63,192 nucleotides of DNA from Aquabacterium parvum (GCF_001447195.1 NZ_LFRI01000236.1:1-63192), one strand, 5' to 3'; shown: positions 1 through 9,977, numbered from the stretch's first letter. Made by a program: numbers and translations. Notes: generated by a model not told the origin, from the sequence alone.

Positions 1-7
1 CGCCCGC

Positions 8-28
8 AAGGGCCTGAAGGGCCTTTTT
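8..28 (+). terminator. Possible intrinsic terminator of a gene upstream of the window
   Basis: AAGG and CC (8-14) pair with GG and CCTT (19-25) around a TGAA loop with one G/G mismatch, and a run of five T follows at 24-28. It would end a plus-strand gene lying left of the window. The stem is short and interrupted, so this is a weak call. Confidence 0.35.
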
Positions 29-121
29 GCGCCCGCCTTGTGGCTGGCCATGTGGGGCATGTGGGTCCGAGCAAGCCTTGAACGCAGCCACGATCATGCA
101 CTCAAGGGCTCAAATTGAATT

Positions 122-376
122 TTGCAAGGCCGACTAGGTAGCACCGAGGCGGTCAAACACGCGGTCCACGCAGGGCTAGGAATCTCGCTTGTGATGGAAA
201 GCGCGGTCAAGCATGAACAGGCAAGCGGATGGTTACATGCAATTCCGATTGAAGAAGATGTTTACAAAGATCTTTATCTCGTACATCGCTCAGAAACTTC
301 GTTAAGCGGTCCGGTGGCAAGCCTTGCAGATTTGATTCTCCATTCTCCGGATTTAGGCTCAATAGAATATAAATAG
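122..376 (+). pseudogene. LysR-family regulator, C-terminal remnant
   Basis: The 84-residue translation matches the end of a LysR substrate-binding domain: a GSTEAVKHAVHAGLGISLV segment followed by a hydrophobic GPVASLADLIL helix. The DNA-binding HTH and most of the effector domain are absent, and an in-frame TGA lies just upstream at 116-118. The TTG at 122 is only the first possible start and is not a real initiation site. The base composition is visibly more AT-rich than the genes that follow. This suggests a leftover of a transferred or deleted gene. The family assignment rests on a short motif, but the motif is characteristic. Confidence 0.6.
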
Positions 377-583
377 CAAAACGAATGTCTGCTTCTGGCC
401 GAGAGCTGACCTTCTCTGCGCGCATCTCACTGACCGCAACCGCTGCAGAACAGCCATTCGCCGCCCAACCATCCAACGCGCATCGTTGCTCCCATCCAAA
501 GTCCTGGCCTGCCTGCTGATCACCCCCTTTGATGGTGGCAAGATTGCCGCCAACGAACAAACAAAGGGGTTGATCCACGGTGC
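377..583. other. Intergenic region with no recognised feature
   Basis: This region separates the LysR remnant from the helicase gene. I see no convincing gene, hairpin or repeat in it. The helicase promoter is presumably here, but no clear -35/-10 pair stands out. Confidence 0.4.
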
Positions 584-625
584 ATGAACGGCGCTGCCGG
601 CCGATCTCCCCGGCACCAGGGCCTC

Positions 626-3352
626 ATGACGCAAGACAGCCGCGTGTCCATCCACATCCAGGGACAAGACCGAACCCACCAGATCAAGGACTGGTCCATC
701 CGCTGGAGCGATCCCCGACAGGCGCTCGTGCTCACCTGTCAGTTCCACTCCGACAAGTCGTTCACCAGCTTGCTGAGCGACTGCCGCATCACTCCCTGCA
801 CAGAGATGGATCAGCCCGTGCTGGTCAAGCAGGGCAGCGCCAGCGTCAGCGCGCTCGACAAGGCCGTGGTGCATGGTGGCAAGTACGCCGTGGTTCACTA
901 CCCTGGCAGCGCCAAGCCCTATGTTTTCAGGCTGGACGGCAAGGTGACGCTGCAGCCTCGCTCACCCATGAAGGACAGCGACGTGTTCCGCTACTTCGTG
1001 TCGGTGGCCCAGGCGCGGGCAGAGCAAGCCACGTCGCCAGAGCAGCAGCAGATCGCGGCCAACGTGCTCAAGCAGCTCGACAAGCTGCCACCCGTTGCCG
1101 ACTCGGCCTTGCATGCCTACTGCACCGGGCAGCTGGCCCCCTTGGCACCAGCCGGGCCTTTGATCTACCCGTTCGGGGTCAACGCCAGTCAACTGCTGGC
1201 CGTCGAGCGCGCTTTGGGCTCGCAGGTCAGTGTGATCGAAGGGCCACCCGGAACCGGCAAGACGCAGACGATCCTGAACATCATCGCCAATGTGCTGGTT
1301 CGGGGGCAGTCGGTGGCGGTGGTCTCCAACAACAACGCAGCCGTCCAGAACGTGGTTGAGAAGCTGGAGAAGGCCGGCTTGGGGCACGTGGCGGCTCGGC
1401 TGGGCAGCCAGGAGCTGCGCGAGAAGTTCTTCGCTGACTTGCCTGCTGCGCCCACCGGCGAGCCCGAACTCGCTCCGACTTTGGACGCGCTGCAGGGCAC
1501 CCTGTCGCAACTCAAGGGGCAACTGGAGGCCTTCAACGCCGCCGCTCGATGGCAGGCGGAGCTGGACGAGATCGCCATCGAGCAGCGCCATCTGCTGCAG
1601 TGGCAGCAGGACAACCCAACCAATCGCTTGCCCAGCCTGGAGCGGTACGACCTGTCTGCGAGCCAGGCAGTGGACCTCATGGCTTACCTGTCGCACCTGC
1701 AAGGGCGAAGCATCCGGTTGCGCGACCGCTTTGCGTTGTTTCGCCGCTTCAGGATCTTGCGGACCCGGCCGTTTGGCGACGCGGCCAGGCGGCAGGCGTT
1801 TGTGCGCGCCTTGCAGCGCCGGTTCTATGACCAATCCTTGCGCGACAAGGAGGCGGCCCTGGCCGAATGTCGCGCCGCTTTGAGCCGTGGCGACTTCCAG
1901 GTGTTGCTGCAGGCCTTGACGACCGACTCGATGCGCCACCTGAAGCGCCACCTCCATGGCAGCTTGCGTGCTGGCCAGGCTTTCGATGCCACCACCTACC
2001 GCCGCCAATTCGATGACTTCCTGAAGCGCTTTCCAGTTCTGTGCAGCGGCACGCATTCCATTGTCAACTCGATCGCGCCAGGGGCCTTGCTCGACTGCGT
2101 CATCATCGACGAGGCCTCGCTGCAAGACATCGTGCCGGGCATCCTGGCGCTGGGCTGTGCGAAGCGCATCGTCATCGTTGGCGATCGCAGGCAGCTGCCG
2201 CACATCCCCTTGCGCCTGGGCATGACCGCCCCAGCGGACGCGTGGGACTGCGAAAAGCACAGCCTGCTCGATTCATGTCTGGCCGTTTTCCGGGACAGCT
2301 TGCCGGTGACCCTGCTCAAGGAGCACTACCGGTGCCACCCCCGAATCATCCAGTTCTGCAACCAGCAGTTCTATGACAACGAGCTGATCCCGATGACGCG
2401 AGACAAGGGGGAACAGGCCCTGCGCCTGGTGGTCACGGCCAAGGGTAACCATGCGCGGCGCACCACCAACCTGCGCGAGCTCGACTCGGTCATGCAGGTG
2501 CTGGAAGATGCCGGCGAGACCTCGTCGCCGGGTGAAGACGGCAGGGGGTTCATCGCGCCGTTTCGGGCGCAGGTCAAACTGTCAGGCGCGCGCTTGCCCA
2601 GCGACTTCGTGCGCGACACCGTTCACAAGTTCCAGGGCCGCGAGTGCGATGAGATCGTGTTCTCGACCGTGTTGGACAAGAACTGCCGCGATGAGGAAAT
2701 GCGATGCTTCGTGGACAACCCGTGCATGGTCAACGTGGCGGTGTCCAGGGCAAAACACCATTTCACCCTGGTGACCGGAGACGAGGTTTTCACGGGCCAC
2801 AACGGGCCGCTGGCCGCCTTGGTTCGCTACATCAGCTACCACGCCGACGGCGACCAGATCCATCGCTCCCCCGTGGTCTCGGCTTTTGACTTGCTCTACA
2901 CGGAACACGACCGGTCGCTGGCGCGTCTGCAGGCCAGGCTGCGCCCAGAAGACTCGCCGTACAAGTCCGAGCAGATCGTGGCCCAGCTGTTGCGCGAAGC
3001 TTTGTCGAGCCCAACTGTGCGGGCGTTGACGTTCCACGCTCAGGTTCCTTTGGATCAGGTGGCGGCTCGGCACAACCCTGCCCTGACAGACCGCGAGAAA
3101 ACGTTCATGGCGAACCAGGCGAGCTGCGACTTCGTCGTTTACTTCAAGGTGGGCAAGGCCCCGGTCGCTGTGATCGAGGTGGATGGCGGCTCGCACGAGT
3201 TGCCGGAGCAGGTCAAGCGAGACGCCCTCAAGAACAGCATCCTTGAAAAGTGCAACATCCCCTTGTTGCGCCTGCGAACGGTGGAAGGGCGCATCGAAGA
3301 GCGGCTGGCTGCGTTCTTGGCACAGTGGGCGAGCAACGCAGCCAGCCATTGA
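626..3352 (+). CDS. SF1 (Dna2/Upf1-like) helicase with C-terminal DUF2726 domain
   Basis: Numbered from the ATG at 584, the protein shows a Walker A motif GPPGTGKT (about 220-227), a Walker B DEAS (about 509-512) followed by GDRRQLP, a motif V stretch VHKFQGRECDE (about 680) and a motif VI VAVSRAKHH (about 720). This is the layout of SF1B helicases that act on DNA or RNA. Residues 790-905 look like DUF2726, a restriction-endonuclease-like fold: CDFVVY then AVIEVDG give the D...ExD acidic pattern. ATG 626 is preferred because homologous-looking sequence begins there; ATG 584 is an in-frame alternative. No partner gene is adjacent. A role in DNA repair or phage defence is inference only. The helicase call is secure and DUF2726 is fairly sure. 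Confidence 0.85.
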   Translation: MTQDSRVSIHIQGQDRTHQIKDWSIRWSDPRQALVLTCQFHSDKSFTSLLSDCRITPCTEMDQPVLVKQGSASVSALDKAVVHGGKYAVVHYPGSAKPYVFRLDGKVTLQPRSPMKDSDVFRYFVSVAQARAEQATSPEQQQIAANVLKQLDKLPPVADSALHAYCTGQLAPLAPAGPLIYPFGVNASQLLAVERALGSQVSVIEGPPGTGKTQTILNIIANVLVRGQSVAVVSNNNAAVQNVVEKLEKAGLGHVAARLGSQELREKFFADLPAAPTGEPELAPTLDALQGTLSQLKGQLEAFNAAARWQAELDEIAIEQRHLLQWQQDNPTNRLPSLERYDLSASQAVDLMAYLSHLQGRSIRLRDRFALFRRFRILRTRPFGDAARRQAFVRALQRRFYDQSLRDKEAALAECRAALSRGDFQVLLQALTTDSMRHLKRHLHGSLRAGQAFDATTYRRQFDDFLKRFPVLCSGTHSIVNSIAPGALLDCVIIDEASLQDIVPGILALGCAKRIVIVGDRRQLPHIPLRLGMTAPADAWDCEKHSLLDSCLAVFRDSLPVTLLKEHYRCHPRIIQFCNQQFYDNELIPMTRDKGEQALRLVVTAKGNHARRTTNLRELDSVMQVLEDAGETSSPGEDGRGFIAPFRAQVKLSGARLPSDFVRDTVHKFQGRECDEIVFSTVLDKNCRDEEMRCFVDNPCMVNVAVSRAKHHFTLVTGDEVFTGHNGPLAALVRYISYHADGDQIHRSPVVSAFDLLYTEHDRSLARLQARLRPEDSPYKSEQIVAQLLREALSSPTVRALTFHAQVPLDQVAARHNPALTDREKTFMANQASCDFVVYFKVGKAPVAVIEVDGGSHELPEQVKRDALKNSILEKCNIPLLRLRTVEGRIEERLAAFLAQWASNAASH

Positions 3353-3397
3353 ACTGAGCGCCCGATATCCTCTGACGAAATGGAAAACGCGAATCAC

Positions 3398-3943
3398 ATG
3401 ACTCGAATCACTCTTTTGCTTTCCGCTCTGGCCATCACGACACTGGCTTCGTGCGCGAAAAAACCTGAGTTCAGCGAATTCACGCTCGAGGACACATCGA
3501 TCGTGGTGCAGATGCCAAGGCCCATCGAGCACAAAACCAAGGAGGCACAACTTGGCGATGAGGATGTGACGGCGCATGCATACATGGCCTCCTTCGATGG
3601 GGTGAACTACGTGTTGAACCACCAGGCCATTCCCGAAGCATTGCAGGAGCGGATGCGCCGAGTTCAGACCCAGGACGCGCTGGATTCAGCCATCGCCCAA
3701 CTGGTGCAGACCTCTGGCGGGACCGTGATGGAGCAAAGTGGGGTGTCGCTGCCCGGCGCAACGAAGGGCTACCTGGGGCGCGAAGCCAAGCTGAAGTTGC
3801 CCGATGGGCGCAGCATGATGCTGATTCGCATCTTCCCTGCTGGCGAGTCTTACATTCAGATCGCCGCGACGTTTCCGGCCGAGCCGTCATACAACCAGGA
3901 GCTTTATGCGCGGCGTTTCGTCGAGTCCGTACGCCTGCGCTGA
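3398..3943 (+). CDS. Small lipoprotein of unknown function
   Basis: The product is about 181 residues. Its N-terminus carries a short hydrophobic signal ending in a lipobox TLASC, so it should be cleaved by signal peptidase II and anchored in the outer membrane or facing the periplasm. The rest is soluble, with alternating beta-like segments and no recognised catalytic motif. ATG 3398 places the signal right at the N-terminus; ATG 3380 would add six residues. It follows the helicase by 45 bp and precedes the next gene by 6 bp, so it probably shares a transcript with the latter. I do not recognise the family. Confidence 0.6.
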   Translation: MTRITLLLSALAITTLASCAKKPEFSEFTLEDTSIVVQMPRPIEHKTKEAQLGDEDVTAHAYMASFDGVNYVLNHQAIPEALQERMRRVQTQDALDSAIAQLVQTSGGTVMEQSGVSLPGATKGYLGREAKLKLPDGRSMMLIRIFPAGESYIQIAATFPAEPSYNQELYARRFVESVRLR

Positions 3944-3949
3944 GCGACC

Positions 3950-4345
3950 ATGAAGCACGTGTCGCGAGCATGGGCCGCGCCCGTTTCTTTGCTGGGTCTG
4001 ACGCTGGCGTTGGTGCTGTCGCTCATCGCCCGCACGCGATGGCAGGTTGTGGCGGGTGTCATCGAGGTCGCACCTCGTGATGGCTGCCACGCCTTCGGTA
4101 CCAGGTGCTTGAAGAAGTTGCCGTTCGACGCCATCACCCTGGGCCATGTCGTGATCGGCTCCAGCACCTCGTGCCTGCGGTCTTTGCGTGCGCACGAACA
4201 CGCGCACGTCCGTCAGTACGAGCGATGGGGCGTGTGCCTGTTGATCGCTTACCCTGCCGCCAGCGTCTGGATGCTGGCTCGGGGGCGCAGGCCCTACCTG
4301 GACAACCCGTTCGAGGTCCAGGCGCGGGCCGCAGAACGTCGCTGA
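3950..4345 (+). CDS. Small membrane-anchored protein with HEHAH metallopeptidase-like motif
   Basis: The product is 131 residues. A hydrophobic segment spans residues 10-27. A HEHAHVRQYERWG motif lies near residues 84-96, followed by a second hydrophobic stretch and an NPFEVQA motif near the end. HExxH plus a downstream glutamate in NPFE is the zinc-binding arrangement of small gluzincin-like peptidases, and small proteins with the same two motifs occur in many proteobacteria. Four cysteines in the first half may form disulphides. It lies 6 bp after the lipoprotein gene. Peptidase activity is inferred from the motif only. Confidence 0.5.
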   Translation: MKHVSRAWAAPVSLLGLTLALVLSLIARTRWQVVAGVIEVAPRDGCHAFGTRCLKKLPFDAITLGHVVIGSSTSCLRSLRAHEHAHVRQYERWGVCLLIAYPAASVWMLARGRRPYLDNPFEVQARAAERR

Positions 4346-4426
4346 CCAGGCCGTTCACCACGGCGGCTCACTCCGATGTGGGTGCGGCAGGGCGATTCGG
4401 CAGCGTGTGCCGCCGCCGGTTCCCCA

Positions 4427-6865
4427 TCAGGGCTGGCCTGAGGCCACTTGGCTGCTGGCCACACACAAGCGATTGCGCCCTGCGGCCTTGGCTGCATACA
4501 AAGCCTGGTCTGCCTGCGCCAGCCAAGCGTCGGGTGACGCCAGGCCTTCTCGCCATTCGCAAAGCCCGATGCTCACGCTCACGCTGACCGCATGACCATC
4601 GAGGGTCACCACGCGCTCTGACAGCAATTGCCGGATTCGCTCCAGCGGGATGAGCGCTTCCTGCTCGCCCGTCGACGGCAGCAGCACCGCGAACTCCTCG
4701 CCGCCCACGCGCGCGGCCAGGTCGCTCTCGCGCAGCACCTCCAGCAGCACCCCGGCAAACGCCTTGAGCACGGCATCGCCCATGGCATGGCCATGCTGGT
4801 CGTTGACCTGCTTGAAGTGATCGAGGTCCATCAGCGCGATGGTGGCCGGTGCGCCGTAGCGTCGGCACTGGGCCAGCAGGCTGTCGGTCACGTCGAAAAA
4901 GCGGCGACGGTTGGCCAGCCCGGTCAGCGCATCGACCGTGGCCTGGCGCACCAGTTGCCGCTCCACGCGAGCGCGCTCTTCTTCCACCGCTCGCGCGTGG
5001 ATCAAGGTGCCCAGGGTCAGCGTCAGCGGCTCCAGCATCTGCACCATCGCGGGCTCGTAGCCTTCCTGGCGATTGCCCAGGGCCAGCAGGCCCAGCACCT
5101 TGCCGTCGTGGCGCAAGGGGATGCCCATGAAGCCCTGCAACGACGGGATGCCGGGTGGGTTGGTGTTCTGACCCGGGTGGTTGATGGCGTCGTTGGTGCA
5201 CACCACGGTGTTGTGCTTGACCACGTAGCCGAACAGGTTGTCGAGTTCGGTGAAAAGCACCCCCTGGGCCGCGTGCAGGTGCCTTTGCTGCCAGTGGTGG
5301 CTGGAGGTGTCCCAGCTCAGGTTGGACACCGATGGCACCCGCAGGGCGGCGCTGCCGTCTTCTGCTGACTCGAGGATGCCGATGAAACCGAATCGGCTTT
5401 CCGTGAGCTCCAGCAGCGGCTCGAAAAGGCCTTCACAAGCGGTGGCCAGGCTCTTGTCCTGCAGAAAGGTGCGTTGCGCCACGTTGACCAGCGAGAGCAG
5501 CTTTTGCTGGCGGCGTCGCAGCTCCTCAGCGGCTTTGGCTTCGGTGATGTCGATCAGCGTGCCCACCACGCGGGAGGGGCGGCCCAGGTTGTCGCGCGAG
5601 ACCAGGCGGGCGCAGCTTTGCACCCAGATGTAGTGGCCTTCGCGGTGGCGGATGCGGTACTCGATTGAAAACAGCTCGTTGCGTGCAGCGAGCTCGGCAT
5701 CGCTCAGGGCCAGGCGTTTGACCGCCTTCTCGATCAAGGCAGGGCGGTCAAAGGGGTGGACCAGGGCCATCCAGGCATCGCTTGAAAGCTCGAACTCCTC
5801 GTGGCGCAAGCCGAGCATGCGGGCCACGCGGGGGTTGCAAAGGCGTTTTTGGGCGATCAGGTCCATGTCCCAGGCGCCGATGCGTGCCGACTCCATGGCC
5901 AGGTGCAGGCGCTCGTTGGTGGACGCGATGGTGGTTTCCAGCTGCTTTTGTCGGCTGGCGTCGCTCAGGTAGCCGCGGATGCGCTGCAGCTTGCCTTGCC
6001 GGTCGTGGTCGCCCACCGTGATGAGCTGCAGCCAGCGTCCGGTCAGGTTGAGTCGAAAGCGAGTCTGGTTGTGGGCCGAGCTGCCTGAGGTCGTGGCGGG
6101 GTGCTGGTGGCTGAGCAGGGCCAGGCGAACATCCTCCGCGTCGCGAGGGTCAACGCAGGTGTGCAGCGCGGCGCCCGCCAGCAAGGCCATGGCCACGTCG
6201 GTGCCCACGACGCTCGCCAGGTTGTCTGATCGGTGCTTGATCCGGGGCTGCGTGGGGTGGTTGTCCCACGTGAGGGCGGCAAAAGGCCCATCGGCGAACA
6301 GCTCGCGCTCGCGTTCGGCGTTGATCTGAACCTGTCGCAGTCGCATGGCATCGCAGACCACTTGGGCCATGTCGGCCAGGATGGCTTGCTGGTCGGCACC
6401 AAAATCGGCGCGGGCGCGCTCGTCGAGCACACACAGCGTGCCCACCACTTCGCCGTGGACCAGCAGGGGCGAGCCGGCGTAGAAGCGCAATGGGCTGGGC
6501 GAGCGACGCAGCAGGGCGTGCTGGGCGTGCCTGGGGGCGTTGCTCAGGTCCGGACAGACCAGCGCCTGGCCGGTTTGAACCACCTCGTGGCACAAGCTGC
6601 CTTGGCGGGGGGCTTCGGCCAGCGTCACGCCGACGCGGGATTTGAACCAGATCCGGTCGCGGTCAACCAGCGAGATCAGGCAGACGGGCATGCGCAGGCT
6701 GCGGGCCGTGACGGCGGTGAGCCGGTCGAGCTCGGCATCTGGCGGGGTGTCGAGCAGTTCCAGCCGCGCCAGCGCACGCAAGCGAGTGGCTTCCTGGGCA
6801 GGGCGCTCTGCCGGCTGGTCTGCCCTTTGTTCGGCCTGGTGAGAGGCGGGCACAGAGGGGTTCAT
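4427..6865 (-). CDS. GAF/PAS/GAF sensor diguanylate cyclase (GGDEF)
   Basis: This is a predicted cytoplasmic diguanylate cyclase of 812 residues that makes c-di-GMP from GTP. The order is an N-terminal GAF (about 35-195, with the LCHEVVQTGQALV and AGSPLLVHGEVVGTLCVLD blocks), a degenerate PAS (about 205-330), a second PAS/PAC (about 335-460, ending in a GTLIDITEAK linker), a second GAF (about 475-640) and the GGDEF domain (645-800). The active site reads GGEEF at 721-725. RESD five residues before it is an intact RxxD inhibitory site, so product feedback is expected. ATG 6865 is chosen because AAGGAG stands just upstream of it. There is no transmembrane segment. It is transcribed away from the aminotransferase gene. 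The ligands of the GAF/PAS domains are unknown. Confidence 0.9.
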   Translation of the reverse strand: MNPSVPASHQAEQRADQPAERPAQEATRLRALARLELLDTPPDAELDRLTAVTARSLRMPVCLISLVDRDRIWFKSRVGVTLAEAPRQGSLCHEVVQTGQALVCPDLSNAPRHAQHALLRRSPSPLRFYAGSPLLVHGEVVGTLCVLDERARADFGADQQAILADMAQVVCDAMRLRQVQINAERERELFADGPFAALTWDNHPTQPRIKHRSDNLASVVGTDVAMALLAGAALHTCVDPRDAEDVRLALLSHQHPATTSGSSAHNQTRFRLNLTGRWLQLITVGDHDRQGKLQRIRGYLSDASRQKQLETTIASTNERLHLAMESARIGAWDMDLIAQKRLCNPRVARMLGLRHEEFELSSDAWMALVHPFDRPALIEKAVKRLALSDAELAARNELFSIEYRIRHREGHYIWVQSCARLVSRDNLGRPSRVVGTLIDITEAKAAEELRRRQQKLLSLVNVAQRTFLQDKSLATACEGLFEPLLELTESRFGFIGILESAEDGSAALRVPSVSNLSWDTSSHHWQQRHLHAAQGVLFTELDNLFGYVVKHNTVVCTNDAINHPGQNTNPPGIPSLQGFMGIPLRHDGKVLGLLALGNRQEGYEPAMVQMLEPLTLTLGTLIHARAVEEERARVERQLVRQATVDALTGLANRRRFFDVTDSLLAQCRRYGAPATIALMDLDHFKQVNDQHGHAMGDAVLKAFAGVLLEVLRESDLAARVGGEEFAVLLPSTGEQEALIPLERIRQLLSERVVTLDGHAVSVSVSIGLCEWREGLASPDAWLAQADQALYAAKAAGRNRLCVASSQVASGQP

Positions 6866-7031
6866 GTGGCTCCTTGTGGGAGACATTGTCTCAGGCGATG
6901 AGGCCGCTCCCTGATCTCATCATCGGCAGGCCGCCCCCAAAACTGGAGGGTGAACCCACGCAGCACCGGGGCGGGCCCCCACGATAATGCGCCCTGACCC
7001 CCTCTCATCCTGCTGTGCCCCAGGAGCCAAC

Positions 7032-8234
7032 ATGTTTTTGCACGTCGACGCCTACCCCGGCGACCCCATCCTCACCCTCAACGAGGACTTCCAGAAGGAC
7101 CCGCGCGCGGACAAGATCAACCTGTCCATCGGCATTTACTTCGACAACGAGGGCCGCCTGCCGGTGATGCGCGCGGTGCGCGAGGCGGAGTCGTCGCTGC
7201 TGGCCAAGGTCGGCCCCAAGCCCTACCTGCCCATGACCGGTCACCCCGGCTACCGCCAGGCCGTGCAGGAGCTGCTTTTCGGCGCCGACCACGAGGCCGT
7301 CAAGAGCGGCCGCATCGCCACCATCCAGACCCTGGGTGGCTCGGGTGGCCTGAAGGTGGGCGGTGACTTCCTCAAGCGCTACTTCCCCGACTCGCAGGTG
7401 TGGGTGAGCGACCCGACCTGGGACAACCACCGCGCCATGTTCGAAGGCGCAGGTTTCCAGGTCAACACATACCCGTACTACGACCCGGCCACCAAGGGCC
7501 TGAAGTTCGACGCCATGCTGGCGGCGATCGACGCGCTGCCCGCCCAAAGCATCGTGCTGCTGCACGCCTGCTGCCACAACCCCACCGGGGTGGATCTGAA
7601 CAACGCCCAGTGGACGCAGCTCATCGAGGTGCTCAAGAAGCGCCAGCTGCTGCCCTACCTGGACATCGCCTACCAAGGCTTTGGCGACGGCATCGAGGAA
7701 GACGCCTTCGCCCTGCGCGCCCTGGCCGATGCCGGCGTGAGCTTCTTCGTGGCGAACTCGTTCTCCAAGAGCTTCTCGCTGTACGGCGAGCGCGTGGGTG
7801 GCCTCAGCGTCGTCTGCCCCGACAAGGCCCAGGCCCAGCTCGTGCTCGGCCAGCTGATGTCGGCGGTGCGCCGCAACTACTCCAGCCCGCCGACGCACGG
7901 TGCGCAGATCGTGGCCCAGGTGCTGCAGTCCAGCGAGCTGCGCCAGCTGTGGGCCGACGAGCTGAGCGAGATGCGCCAGCGCATCAAGGTGATGCGCCAG
8001 CGCTTGTACGACGGCGTGGTGGCCCGAATGTCGGACCGTGTGCCCGGCCGCGACGTGCGCTACTTCATCGACCAGCGCGGCATGTTCAGCTACACGGGCG
8101 TGTCGCCGGAGCAGGCCGATGCCTTGCGGGTCGAGCACGGCGTGTACGTGCTGCGCTCGGGCCGCATGTGTGCGGCGGGCCTGAACGCCAACAACGTGGA
8201 CGCCGTGGCCCGGGCCTTTGCAGCCGTGCTCTGA
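7032..8234 (+). CDS. tyrB: Aromatic/aspartate aminotransferase
   Basis: This is a class I PLP-dependent aminotransferase of 400 residues, the usual length for TyrB/AspC. It carries the start-proximal [15 protein letters not shown] block, the [11 protein letters not shown] loop and the PLP-binding lysine in [15 protein letters not shown] (Lys246). It transfers the amino group between aromatic amino acids or aspartate and 2-oxoglutarate in the cytoplasm. ATG 7032 has AGGAG five bases upstream; an in-frame ATG at 6987 has none. The gene stands alone between two minus-strand genes. TyrB and AspC are hard to separate by eye, so the substrate preference is less certain than the family. Confidence 0.92.
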   Translation: MFLHVDAYPGDPILTLNEDFQKDPRADKINLSIGIYFDNEGRLPVMRAVREAESSLLAKVGPKPYLPMTGHPGYRQAVQELLFGADHEAVKSGRIATIQTLGGSGGLKVGGDFLKRYFPDSQVWVSDPTWDNHRAMFEGAGFQVNTYPYYDPATKGLKFDAMLAAIDALPAQSIVLLHACCHNPTGVDLNNAQWTQLIEVLKKRQLLPYLDIAYQGFGDGIEEDAFALRALADAGVSFFVANSFSKSFSLYGERVGGLSVVCPDKAQAQLVLGQLMSAVRRNYSSPPTHGAQIVAQVLQSSELRQLWADELSEMRQRIKVMRQRLYDGVVARMSDRVPGRDVRYFIDQRGMFSYTGVSPEQADALRVEHGVYVLRSGRMCAAGLNANNVDAVARAFAAVL

Positions 8235-8262
8235 CCCACCGTGAGGTGGATGGCGGAGCGCC

Positions 8263-9837
8263 TCAGCCCCGCTCGTCCGTCTTGAAGCGCGCCACCACGC
8301 GTGCCAGCGCCTCGGCCTGATCCTTCAGGCTGCTGGCGGCGGCGGTGGACTCTTCCACCAGGGCCGCGTTCTGCTGGGTCATGCTGTCGAGCTGGTTGAC
8401 CGAGCCGTGCACGCTGCCCACGCCCTGGCTTTGCTCCTGCGTCGCGTGAGCGATGTCATGGATCAGCCGGGCCACCTGGTTGACCGACTCCACGATGGCC
8501 GCCATGGTCTGCCCCGCATCGTGAACGAGGGCGGCCCCCGATTCCACGTGTTCGGTCGAGTTCTGGATCAGGGCCTTGATCTCGCGAGCGGCATTGGCCG
8601 AACGCTGCGCCAGGGTGCGCACCTCGCCTGCCACCACCGCGAAGCCGCGTCCTTGCTCGCCTGCGCGGGCCGCCTCCACCGCCGCGTTCAGGGCCAGGAT
8701 GTTGGTCTGGAACGCGATGCCGTCGATGACGGTGATGATGTCGGTGATCTTGCGCGCGCTGCCGTGGATGGCCTCCATGGTCTGCACGACTTGCGAGACC
8801 ACCTCGCCACCTCGGCGCGCCTGCTCGGCCGCGTCGCTGGCTCGGGCCTGGGCCGAGCTCGATGACTCGGCGTTGTTGCTGACCGTGGCGCTGAGCTGGT
8901 CCATGGCCGAGGCGGTTTGCTGCAACTGGGCGGCAGCGTGCTCGGTGCGTTGGTTGAGGTCCTGGTTGCCCATGGCGATCTGGTGGCTGGCCATGGCCAC
9001 GCTGTCCACGCTGACGCGCACATGGCTCAAGGTCTCACCCAGCTGTCGGCCCATGGCCTGCATGGCTTGCAACAGGCGGGCGACCTCGTCCTGTCCTTGC
9101 GCCAGCGGGTGCGGGGCTTGTGCCTGGGCCACGTCGCCCGAGGCGATGCCTTCGGCGCGATGCACGGCCAACTGGATGCCTCGGCCCAGGTCTCGCGCGG
9201 TGCGGTACGACAGCACCCACACGCAGGCGGCCACGAGGCCCACGATCACCAGGCTGCCGGCGATCTCTTGCCGGAAAGCGGCCTCCAGGTCGTCGATGTA
9301 CAGGCCCGAGCCGATCACCCAGCCCCAGGGGCCAAAGGCCTTGACGAAGGACACCTTGTCGACCGGGTCTTGCGCGCCCGGCTTGGGCCACTGGTAGGCC
9401 ACGAATCCACCATCGGCCGCAGCCTTGGCGGTGGCGATGAACTCGCGGAACAGGAAGGTGCCCTGAGGGTCCTTCATGTCCAGGACGCTTTGGCCATTGA
9501 GCGCGGGCTTGATGGGGTGGTGCACCATGCGCCCCTGCAGGTCGTTGACCCAGAAGTACTCTTTGCCGCTGTAGCGCAGTTGGTCGATGGCGGCCAGGGC
9601 CATCTTCTGCGCGGCAGCCTCGTCGAGCTGGCCGCTGGCTTGCTGGCTGTGTGACCACTGCAGCACGGCGTGGGCCACCTCGACGGTATGCCTGACGGCG
9701 GTGCGTCGGTCATCGAGCTTGGCCTGGTGGGCCGTCCACAGCAGGCCCCAGGCCACGGTGAGCAGCGAAACCACCGAAAATGCGGCCAAGGCATGCAGGC
9801 GCCCGGCCACGCTGAATCGTCTGAACCAAGTGAACAT
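8263..9837 (-). CDS. Methyl-accepting chemotaxis protein with single Cache sensor
   Basis: The product is 524 residues. TM1 covers residues 12-33. A periplasmic sCache_2-type domain runs from about 40 to 190 (KEYFWVNDLQGRMVHHP and GWVIGSGLYIDD blocks). TM2 is near 200-222, then a HAMP domain, then a full signalling hairpin with the conserved tip [22 protein letters not shown]. It senses small ligands, typically carboxylates in this family, and controls CheA. The C-terminus ends FKTDERG and lacks a CheR-binding pentapeptide, unlike the receptor at 28119. ATG 9837 has GGGGG upstream at good spacing; ATG 9852 and 9873 are alternatives. No che genes are nearby. Confidence 0.9.
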   Translation of the reverse strand: MFTWFRRFSVAGRLHALAAFSVVSLLTVAWGLLWTAHQAKLDDRRTAVRHTVEVAHAVLQWSHSQQASGQLDEAAAQKMALAAIDQLRYSGKEYFWVNDLQGRMVHHPIKPALNGQSVLDMKDPQGTFLFREFIATAKAAADGGFVAYQWPKPGAQDPVDKVSFVKAFGPWGWVIGSGLYIDDLEAAFRQEIAGSLVIVGLVAACVWVLSYRTARDLGRGIQLAVHRAEGIASGDVAQAQAPHPLAQGQDEVARLLQAMQAMGRQLGETLSHVRVSVDSVAMASHQIAMGNQDLNQRTEHAAAQLQQTASAMDQLSATVSNNAESSSSAQARASDAAEQARRGGEVVSQVVQTMEAIHGSARKITDIITVIDGIAFQTNILALNAAVEAARAGEQGRGFAVVAGEVRTLAQRSANAAREIKALIQNSTEHVESGAALVHDAGQTMAAIVESVNQVARLIHDIAHATQEQSQGVGSVHGSVNQLDSMTQQNAALVEESTAAASSLKDQAEALARVVARFKTDERG

Positions 9838-9977
9838 GTGCTGAGCCCCCATTGCGTTGCACGCGGGACGCACATGGACCCCGCGATGTGCAAATCTTGG
9901 GGCCCGCGGTGCCGAGCCAGGCGCCGATCTCAGCTGGAAACCACGTTCAATTCAGTGCTTTGTCGCCCCGCAGCGGG

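Noticed and set aside
207..898. Minus-strand frames opposite the LysR remnant and helicase start
   Set aside because: They are antisense shadows with no protein family features.
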